Assembly (NCBI GenBank): GCA_902557935.1
Contig: CACECJ010000001.1
Span: 124,001 to 188,000, forward strand
Length of the DNA: 64,000 nt
Source: an uncultured Pelagibacteraceae bacterium
GTDB taxonomy: Bacteria; Pseudomonadota; Alphaproteobacteria; Pelagibacterales; Pelagibacteraceae
Direction of reading: 5' to 3'
Of this stretch, positions 56,797-64,000 are shown piece by piece. A program made the translations under genes and the position numbers. The notes beneath the pieces are model-generated. The model ran no database searches. It had not been told where the DNA came from and was given only the letters and a program-made list of their open reading frames with translations. The stretch's first letter is position 1, and every line of letters starts with the position of its first letter.

Positions 56797-58248
56797 ATGA
56801 AAGATATATACCTATCAACACAAACAACGCTAACTATTACTCTAGTGGTGGGCGCTTTTTTTATCGCCTTAGGTTATATAAATTTAAAAAAAATTTCAGA
56901 TAATAAAAGCCACATAATTGGTGACAGAAAAGAGAGTGTTTTTTCATTAACAACGAGTTTATCAGCATCTGCCTTGGGAGCTTGGATATTATTCGGACCA
57001 GCTTCAGCAGCAACTTGGGGAGGGATAGGGGCAGTAATTGGATATGCGTTAGGCACAGCTGCACCTATGCTATTTTTACTAAATTTTGGACCGAAAATAA
57101 GGAGAGAGTTTCCTAACGGGATGTCTTTAACTGAGTTTATTAAAAGAAGATTTGGGACAGGAATTTTAAAGATAATGTTAATCTTAATTCTATTTTATTT
57201 GACAATTTTTTTGATAGCAGAAGTCACAGCAATAGCTTTTTTAATAAATTTAATCTCAAAAACACCTTTATGGATAACATCTGGACTAACTTTAATCATA
57301 TGTCTTTTATATATATTAAGAGGTGGATTTAAACTTTCAATTATTACAGATAAATATCAATTTATAATAATTTTAAGCATAATATTATTTTCTATATTTT
57401 TAATTTTAGGAAATTTAGAAATAAATAGTTATGATATGATTAAAAAAAATTCTGCAAAACTTGTAAGTAAAAATTATATTCCAAATTACACTGCTGGATT
57501 GACATTTTTTATTGCTGTAGCAGCAACAAACTTATTTCACCAGGGTAATTGGCAACGTGTCTTTGCTGCAAAAAATAATTTTATTTTAAAAAAAAGTTTA
57601 ATTTACTCATCAATTATATCTTTTTTGATTGTTTTTTGGATGGGCTACACAGGTCTGATATCTTTTTCACTTGATCCTAAAATAAAACCTGATTTAGCTT
57701 TTTTTAAAATAATGTTATCTTATGATAATGTTTTAATAATTGTATCTATTTTAATTTTAGCCCTAGCTTTAACATTAAGTACAACTGATACATTAATAAA
57801 CGCTATTTCAAGTTTAATAATTATTGATGGAAAAGAACTAAATAAATTTTTAAGTGGTAGAGAAATAAAAGATAAATCCAATAAATTAATTTTATTATTA
57901 TGTGTTATTGTTTTTATTTTTGCTTCTAAAGGCTACAGCATCTTATATTTGTTCTTATTTGCAGATCTTCTATGTTGTGCAGCAGTTGTAACAATATTCT
58001 ATGGATTTTTTAAGAAAAAAATTAACACAAGATTGTCTTTAACATCAATTATTCTTGGTTTAAGCTCAGGTTTATTATTTTTCCCAAGTCAAAATTTTCA
58101 ATCAAGTCTTTTAGTAGGTAATATTATGTCTATAGAAAATTTTAGTCCAATTGTCTTATCAAACTTATTATTTATTTCGTTTTTTGTAGCTATAATTGTA
58201 CCACTTGTAATAATCACAACTCACTCTTTACGTAATTCATTAAGATAG
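56797..58248 (+). CDS. thiV: Sodium:solute symporter family transporter, putative thiamine-precursor (HMP) transporter, ThiV-like
   Basis: SSS-type TM protein; TPP riboswitch directly upstream; symbol by analogy to SAR11 ThiV. Confidence 0.75.
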   Translation: MKDIYLSTQTTLTITLVVGAFFIALGYINLKKISDNKSHIIGDRKESVFSLTTSLSASALGAWILFGPASAATWGGIGAVIGYALGTAAPMLFLLNFGPKIRREFPNGMSLTEFIKRRFGTGILKIMLILILFYLTIFLIAEVTAIAFLINLISKTPLWITSGLTLIICLLYILRGGFKLSIITDKYQFIIILSIILFSIFLILGNLEINSYDMIKKNSAKLVSKNYIPNYTAGLTFFIAVAATNLFHQGNWQRVFAAKNNFILKKSLIYSSIISFLIVFWMGYTGLISFSLDPKIKPDLAFFKIMLSYDNVLIIVSILILALALTLSTTDTLINAISSLIIIDGKELNKFLSGREIKDKSNKLILLLCVIVFIFASKGYSILYLFLFADLLCCAAVVTIFYGFFKKKINTRLSLTSIILGLSSGLLFFPSQNFQSSLLVGNIMSIENFSPIVLSNLLFISFFVAIIVPLVIITTHSLRNSLR

Positions 58249-59093
58249 ATAGACACAGCTATCCAAATTATTAAGAAACCAAAAAACTTTTCTAAGGTTA
58301 GAATCTCATCAAAATAAGTTATTCCCAAAAGAAATTGTGATGTTGGAGTTAAAAACAAAATCATACTTGCCGGACCGATTCCAATTATCTTAAAACCTAA
58401 AGTATATAAAAAGAGAGGTACCAAAGTCATAAATCCTGACCAAAATAAATAAAAAGATAAAAGAGGTTCTTTATAAGAAAAAACATTTAAGTTTAAATTT
58501 ATTAAATAAATAAATAATGCAATTGCTATAGGAGATATTAGCAATGTTTCTATCAACAGACCTATATCTGATGAAACTTTAATTTTTTTTCTTATTAATC
58601 CATAAATACTAAAAGTTATTGCAACAGTAAGACCAATCCAAGGTAATTCACCAAGTTTTATTAAAAAGTAAAATAAAGAAATTACTACTAATATTACCGC
58701 AATAAATTGATTTCTATTTAGTTTTTCTTTTAAAAATACTCTTCCTAAAAATACACTTATTATTGGGTAGATATAATATCCTAAACTTGAGTCTAATAAT
58801 TTATTTACACTGACGGCATAAAGCCAAGTTCCCCAATTTATACTTACCAATAAACCTGATAAAAAAAGCAATAATTGATTTTTTCTCTTTTTAAAAATTT
58901 GATTAAATTCTGGCCACTTTTTATAAAAACTTGTTGTCAGAATTAAAAGAACAGCTGTCCAAATTGTTCTGTGAACAGTTAATTCAATAAATGATGCAAA
59001 AGATACAAATTTGAAAAAAATAGTACCTACAACACCCCACCAAAGAGATGCAAAAGCAGCATAAAAAATTCCTGATAATTGTTTTTGTTGCAT
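58221..59093 (-). CDS. EamA/RarD-type DMT transporter
   Basis: GIFYAAFASLWWGVVGTIFFKFVSFAS; W-rich RarD-like TM pattern (INWGTWLYAV). Confidence 0.82.
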   Translation of the reverse strand: MQQKQLSGIFYAAFASLWWGVVGTIFFKFVSFASFIELTVHRTIWTAVLLILTTSFYKKWPEFNQIFKKRKNQLLLFLSGLLVSINWGTWLYAVSVNKLLDSSLGYYIYPIISVFLGRVFLKEKLNRNQFIAVILVVISLFYFLIKLGELPWIGLTVAITFSIYGLIRKKIKVSSDIGLLIETLLISPIAIALFIYLINLNLNVFSYKEPLLSFYLFWSGFMTLVPLFLYTLGFKIIGIGPASMILFLTPTSQFLLGITYFDEILTLEKFFGFLIIWIAVSIYLNELRKE

Positions 59094-59148
59094 TACAAAT
59101 TTGGTGCAATATAAGTTAATTTTCTTTATAAAGATACGTAAAGCTTGT

Positions 59149-59243
59149 GGTGAGATGGGTGAGTTGGTTTAAACCAGGAGTTTGCTAAACTTCCGTAGTA
59201 TTTAACTATGCTACCGAGGGTTCGAATCCCTCTCTCACCGCCA
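59149..59243 (+). tRNA. tRNA-Ser(GCU)
   Basis: GGTGAGA/TCTCACC acceptor, anticodon loop TTGCTAA, long variable arm, CCA end. Confidence 0.94.
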
Positions 59244-59244
59244 A

Positions 59245-61500
59245 TTAGTTAAAATAACTATCTATTTGAACAGGTTCTTTTCTTAAAATGTATTTATAAA
59301 CATTAATATTTTCTAGAACTCGTTGAACGTAATTTCTAGTTTCTTCGAATCTTATTTGTTCAATCCAATTAATGTAAGAAATTTGACCTTTAGAAGGGTC
59401 TCCATTTACTCTCCTCCAAGTTTTTACCCTATTTGGACCTGCATTGTATGCTGCAATAGCAAACGGGAAAACACCATTATAATCATTAAGCAATTCATTA
59501 AAATAATATGAACCAAGTTGAATGTTGTATTCTGGATCTGTTGTTAGTCGACTAATACTGTAAGGTAGTTTTGCTTGTTTAGCTACAATCTTTGCGGTGT
59601 ATTTCATTAACTGCATCATTCCTCTAGCTCCAGCCCAACTATTTGCTTTCCTGTCAAATTCACTCTCTTGTCTGATTATTGCAAGAATTATTTCTTGTTT
59701 AGGCATCTGTTTATTATTCACGACTTTTGGAGTAGCAATAACTGGATAATTGTATTTATTCAAAAATCTTTTTTCATAGGATGCTTTTTTTGATATTTGT
59801 ATTGCAAAATCGTATCTTTCAACAGATGTAGATAATTCTGCTGCTAAAACTTCACTCCCTTTTTCAATATTTAGATCAGCTAAATGTTTAAGAATATCTT
59901 TGGCATATTGGCTTGCGTCAAGTTCATGTAGCAGAATAACGTGTTTAATAAGTTTATTTTTTTTAAACTCTTTTTCATAATCCTTGTTAAAATTACTTTG
60001 ATCATTTAATTCAAAATTCCCACCCGGATTAATTTTATTAAACGCCAGTTGTCCATAATAAGTCATTGGAAATTTTGCAGCTTCAGAAAAAAATTTATTA
60101 GCAGTTTCCTTTTCATTTAACTTTTCATACGACTCTCCTAACCAATATGCTCCTCTAGCTAAGCTTATCGGATATCCTACATTATTGTAAAAATTTTGAA
60201 AATGATTAATTGCATACTCAGGAGATTTTAAAAAAGTTAAAGCTATCCAACCCGATAGCCATTCAGCTTCTGCAAATGACGGACCAGATGATAGAGAGTG
60301 TTCACTAGCTACTTTATATGCTGTCTTATATCTTTTTTTATAAATTAGACTTCTTGTAACACTCTCTCTCTGTTCCCACCATTTATCAGGTCTAACCATT
60401 TGTGTCTCGGTTTTATTCGCGTTTTGATATAAAATTTCTAAAGATCCGTCTAATCGTCCTCTTCGGTTTCTCCATCTCAATCTATCAAACTCTAAACCAG
60501 GATCTTTTTTTAAATATTGAGGTACCTTTGCTATTGCATTGTCTACACCGTAAGAGTTACTCATTAAAATTTGTCTTGCATTATAAAGAGCTCTTTGATC
60601 TGTAGGTAAATACTTAAGCATTCTTTTTAAATCCCAATATTTCCTCTCCCATGCTAAATAATCAGCTCTTTTTACATGATCATCTGACGAGATAAATTTT
60701 TTAAATTTAGCTCTGTAATAACCTAAATCATTTTTTCTTATCTCAGCAGTGATCCATCCTTCTTTTACTAACTCTTTGACTTTTTCTAATTTTCCTTGTT
60801 CTAGATAGGCCTCAGCTAATTTAATTTTACCTAAACCACCTAAGGGAGGATATTTTTCAAACCAATTAATTATTGATGTAGGTGAATTATTTCTTAAATA
60901 TATTTTTTCTTCTGCTAAATATCTTATTCTGCTTATTCTTGGATAATAGTCATTTTGTTCTATAAATTTTTTATATTCACTAAATGATGCCCCATTTCTA
61001 GTGGTTTTAAGATGCATCCAAGTGATTAATTTTCTGAACTCACTATCTTTTACCTTTTGAGCACTCTTTAAAGCACTATTCCATTTTTTTTGCTTAATAA
61101 AATCAATTGTTTCTTTTGCTCTTTCAAAATCTTTTTTATTAAGAACTTTTGAACTTTTTACTTCTTTTGATGAAACTTTATATGTAATTGGTTTTTTTCT
61201 AGGGTACAGAAATGTAGATAGTACCTGTTTTTTTACTTCTTCTTTAAACTCTGTTTTTATTTCTTTTTTTTTAGAGGGCTCTTTTTTTTGTTCAACTACT
61301 GCTGGTTTAGTCTCACCTTTTTTTTCTAAAAATGGTTTTGGTGCAGGTAGATTTTTATTAATACTTTCTTGGATTTGTTTTTCTGATTTTTTAAAAATTG
61401 AAGGTTTTTTTTGCGGTAATAAGAAGTCCGTGTCTGAATAAACGATACTAATTTTCAAAATTGATAATAAAAATACTAGACTAATTAATCTATTAAGCAT
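59245..61500 (-). CDS. Soluble lytic murein transglycosylase (SLT family)
   Basis: AIIRQESEFDRKANSWAGARGMMQLM; AYNAGPNRVKTWRR; ATG 61500 begins a signal peptide (MLNRLISLVFLLSI), ORF extension to 61596 rejected. Confidence 0.92.
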   Translation of the reverse strand: MLNRLISLVFLLSILKISIVYSDTDFLLPQKKPSIFKKSEKQIQESINKNLPAPKPFLEKKGETKPAVVEQKKEPSKKKEIKTEFKEEVKKQVLSTFLYPRKKPITYKVSSKEVKSSKVLNKKDFERAKETIDFIKQKKWNSALKSAQKVKDSEFRKLITWMHLKTTRNGASFSEYKKFIEQNDYYPRISRIRYLAEEKIYLRNNSPTSIINWFEKYPPLGGLGKIKLAEAYLEQGKLEKVKELVKEGWITAEIRKNDLGYYRAKFKKFISSDDHVKRADYLAWERKYWDLKRMLKYLPTDQRALYNARQILMSNSYGVDNAIAKVPQYLKKDPGLEFDRLRWRNRRGRLDGSLEILYQNANKTETQMVRPDKWWEQRESVTRSLIYKKRYKTAYKVASEHSLSSGPSFAEAEWLSGWIALTFLKSPEYAINHFQNFYNNVGYPISLARGAYWLGESYEKLNEKETANKFFSEAAKFPMTYYGQLAFNKINPGGNFELNDQSNFNKDYEKEFKKNKLIKHVILLHELDASQYAKDILKHLADLNIEKGSEVLAAELSTSVERYDFAIQISKKASYEKRFLNKYNYPVIATPKVVNNKQMPKQEIILAIIRQESEFDRKANSWAGARGMMQLMKYTAKIVAKQAKLPYSISRLTTDPEYNIQLGSYYFNELLNDYNGVFPFAIAAYNAGPNRVKTWRRVNGDPSKGQISYINWIEQIRFEETRNYVQRVLENINVYKYILRKEPVQIDSYFN

Positions 61501-61531
61501 AAGTTTAAGGATATCTACCTTATATTGTTTT

Positions 61532-62401
61532 ATGCTTAAAGGATCAATTGTTGCATTAATAACCCCATTTAAAGATGATAATCTTGATGAAAACACCTAT
61601 AGAAGTTTAATTGATTATCACCTAAATAACGGTACTAATGGTGTAGTCCCCGGCGGCACCACCGGAGAATCTCCCACTTTATCTCATAGTGAACACAAAA
61701 AAATTATAGAGATAGCGGTTAAAGAATGTAGTGGAAAAATACCTGTGATAGCTGGGACCGGATCTAATTCAACGGATGAAGCTGTTGAACTATCTCAATA
61801 CGCAGAAAAAGCTGGTTCAGATGCATTATTAGTTGTTACACCATATTACAACAAACCAACTCAAGAGGGCTTGTACCATCATTATAAAAAGATAAATGAT
61901 AGTGTTGGAATACCAATTATAATTTATAACATTCCTTCAAGATCAGTAATAGATATGTCAGTTGAAACAATGAGTAAATTATATGAACTAAAAAACATAG
62001 CAGGTGTAAAAGATGCAACTGGTGACTTAAATAGGGTAGATCAGCAATTAAAAGCAATGGGAAAAGATTTTATTCAGCTTACTGGAAATGACGATAATGC
62101 TCTTGAGTTTAATAAAAGAGGCGGAGTAGGAGCTATTGGAGTCACAGCAAATATAGCTGCAAAAATTTCTTCTGATTTTCAGAAAGCTTGTGAGCAAAAA
62201 AGTGAAGAAGCAGAAACTTTAGATAAGCTCTTACAACCTTTACATTCAGCATTATTTATTGAAAGCAATCCATCACCTGTAAAATATGCAGCATCATTAT
62301 TAGGTATGTGCAATCCATCTGTTAGATTGCCATTAGTTGAAATTAGAGAAGAAACAAAAAAGAAAGTTTCAGAAGCACTTAAAGTAGCTAAATTACTTTA
62401 A
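61532..62401 (+). CDS. dapA: 4-hydroxy-tetrahydrodipicolinate synthase
   Basis: [44 protein letters not shown]. Confidence 0.96.
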   Translation: MLKGSIVALITPFKDDNLDENTYRSLIDYHLNNGTNGVVPGGTTGESPTLSHSEHKKIIEIAVKECSGKIPVIAGTGSNSTDEAVELSQYAEKAGSDALLVVTPYYNKPTQEGLYHHYKKINDSVGIPIIIYNIPSRSVIDMSVETMSKLYELKNIAGVKDATGDLNRVDQQLKAMGKDFIQLTGNDDNALEFNKRGGVGAIGVTANIAAKISSDFQKACEQKSEEAETLDKLLQPLHSALFIESNPSPVKYAASLLGMCNPSVRLPLVEIREETKKKVSEALKVAKLL

Positions 62402-62874
62402 TGAAACACAATGTAGCGCACGGAAGAAAAATAATTTGTTTAAATAGAAAAGCCAGTTTTAATTATTTTTTTTTAGAAACTTTAGAGGCAGGTATTTCCT
62501 TAAAAGGATCAGAAGTTAAATCACTTAGAGAGGGCAAAGGAAGCATTGCAGACTCATACGCTATAGATAATAACGGTGAATTGTTTTTAATTAATTCTCA
62601 TATTCCACTTTACAGACAATCATCTTATAACAACCATAATCCTAAAGGGGAAAGAAAACTTCTTTTAAAGAGGCGAGAAATTAATAAGTTAATAGGAAGA
62701 ATACATCAGGAAGGTTTAACTATTATTCCTATTAAGATGTATTTTGTTAAAGGTAAAGTAAAAATTGAAATTGCAGTTGCAAAAGGAAAAAAACTTTTTG
62801 ATAAAAGACAAGTAAAGAAAAAAAGAGATTGGAATAGAGAAAAAGCTAGACTTCTAAGCAGAAATAACAAATGA
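62401..62874 (+). CDS. smpB: SsrA-binding protein
   Basis: [52 protein letters not shown]. Confidence 0.97.
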   Translation: MKHNVAHGRKIICLNRKASFNYFFLETLEAGISLKGSEVKSLREGKGSIADSYAIDNNGELFLINSHIPLYRQSSYNNHNPKGERKLLLKRREINKLIGRIHQEGLTIIPIKMYFVKGKVKIEIAVAKGKKLFDKRQVKKKRDWNREKARLLSRNNK

Positions 62875-63389
62875 TACATTTAAACCTAGGTTCAAATCTT
62901 AATTCTGTTTACGGATCCAGGTCTGATAATATTTCTATTGCGCTTAATTTATTAATTGAAGCAAAAATTAAAATAAAAAAAATTTCAAACTTTTACGAAA
63001 CACCATCTTACCCAAATTTAAATTTCCCTAAATTTTTAAATATTGGAATTTTAGCTTACTATGAAAGGGATTTTTTTAAACTTTTGAACGTTATTAGACT
63101 AATAGAGAAAAAAATTGGTAGAATCAAAACCAAAAAAAATGAACCACGAGTAATAGATATTGATATCATTGATTTTAATGGTCTTGTTAAAAGATCAAAT
63201 AATTTAATATTGCCTCACCCAAGAGCACATATTAGAAATTTTGTTTTATTTCCAATATTAGAAATTGATCCTAAATGGTCACATCCAATTATTAAGAAAA
63301 ATGCCCAATTTTTAATAAATAATTTAAATCAAAAATCTCGTATTGAGATTACAAGATTGTATAAAAGTGTTAAAATAAGACATGATTAA
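62871..63389 (+). CDS. folK: HPPK (2-amino-4-hydroxy-6-hydroxymethyldihydropteridine pyrophosphokinase)
   Basis: LNLGSNL...; [43 protein letters not shown]. Confidence 0.92.
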   Translation: MIHLNLGSNLNSVYGSRSDNISIALNLLIEAKIKIKKISNFYETPSYPNLNFPKFLNIGILAYYERDFFKLLNVIRLIEKKIGRIKTKKNEPRVIDIDIIDFNGLVKRSNNLILPHPRAHIRNFVLFPILEIDPKWSHPIIKKNAQFLINNLNQKSRIEITRLYKSVKIRHD

Positions 63390-64000
63390 CAATTACGAAT
63401 TAATTAATCAAATAAAGTCATATAACAAGTTCTTAAATTCTGAATCATTAAATAAGGCTTATAAATTTGCTTTGGATGCCCACCAAAATCAAAAAAGAGA
63501 TGAGGGAGTCCCTTATATTATTCATCCCGTAGCTGTAGCTAAAATACTTACAGAATTAAAATTAGATAGCGCAACTATCACAACTGGTTTGTTGCATGAT
63601 ACAATTGAAGATACAAACGTTACTTATTCAACTGTAAAAAAAGAATTTGGAGAAGAAGTCGCTAATTTAGTTGAGGGAGTTACTAAAATATCTGCGTTAG
63701 AAAATAAAGCATCGAGCGATTCAAAGGCTGAAAATTTTAGAAAATTAATTTTGGCAACTTCCAAAGATATAAGGGTTTTACTTGTAAAACTTGCAGATAG
63801 ATTGCACAACATGAGAACTATAAAATATGTAAAAGATAAAAATAAGATAATTAGAAAAGCAAAAGAAACAATGGAAATATATGCGCCATTAGCTGATCGA
63901 ATGGGCATGAATAGAATTAGAGATGAATTAGAGGATCTTTCATTCTCAGTACTTAATAAACCTGCTAGAGATTTAATCATAGAAAGGTTAAATTTTATTA
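63382..64000 (+). CDS. RelA/SpoT (p)ppGpp synthetase/hydrolase, 3' truncated by window end
   Basis: My translation from ATG 63382: FALDAHQNQKRDEGVPYIIHPVAVAKIL...TTGLLHDTIEDT (HD domain). Not in the ORF track. Confidence 0.93.
   Translation, partial: MINNYELINQIKSYNKFLNSESLNKAYKFALDAHQNQKRDEGVPYIIHPVAVAKILTELKLDSATITTGLLHDTIEDTNVTYSTVKKEFGEEVANLVEGVTKISALENKASSDSKAENFRKLILATSKDIRVLLVKLADRLHNMRTIKYVKDKNKIIRKAKETMEIYAPLADRMGMNRIRDELEDLSFSVLNKPARDLIIERLNFI

Noticed and set aside
61501-61596. N-terminal extension of the lytic transglycosylase ORF
   Set aside because: Overlaps the dapA 5' coding region; ATG 61500 starts a good signal peptide

Overview
AT-rich, very compact chromosomal window. 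Content and gene order suggest a streamlined marine alphaproteobacterium, probably SAR11/Pelagibacterales (inference, no database search run). The core is a near-continuous co-oriented translation/transcription cluster: tRNA-Tyr, tRNA-Gly, tuf, tRNA-Trp, secE-nusG, rplKAJL-rpoBC, rpsLG-fusA, then S10, spc and alpha operon genes through rplQ. Flanks are mostly housekeeping genes: rlmB, NAD kinase, lipB, mgtE, panC, galU/ugd, topA, plsY, pyrB plus a dihydroorotase-like gene, ruvX, gatCAB, umuDC, slt, dapA, smpB, folK and a truncated relA/spoT. Signals beyond the ORFs: a compact TPP-type riboswitch in front of a sodium:solute symporter; a perfect GAAC-N7-GAAC (alphaproteobacterial LexA-type) box before umuDC; a strong hairpin plus T-tract between rplL and rpoB; a possible leader helix before rpsL; a 22-nt imperfect direct repeat bracketing a small orphan ORF; a dihydroorotase-like protein missing its HxH metal motif; and an ABC permease with a lipobox-like N-terminus and no ATPase beside it. 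I did not find a clearly novel multi-gene system, CRISPR array, prophage or transposon.
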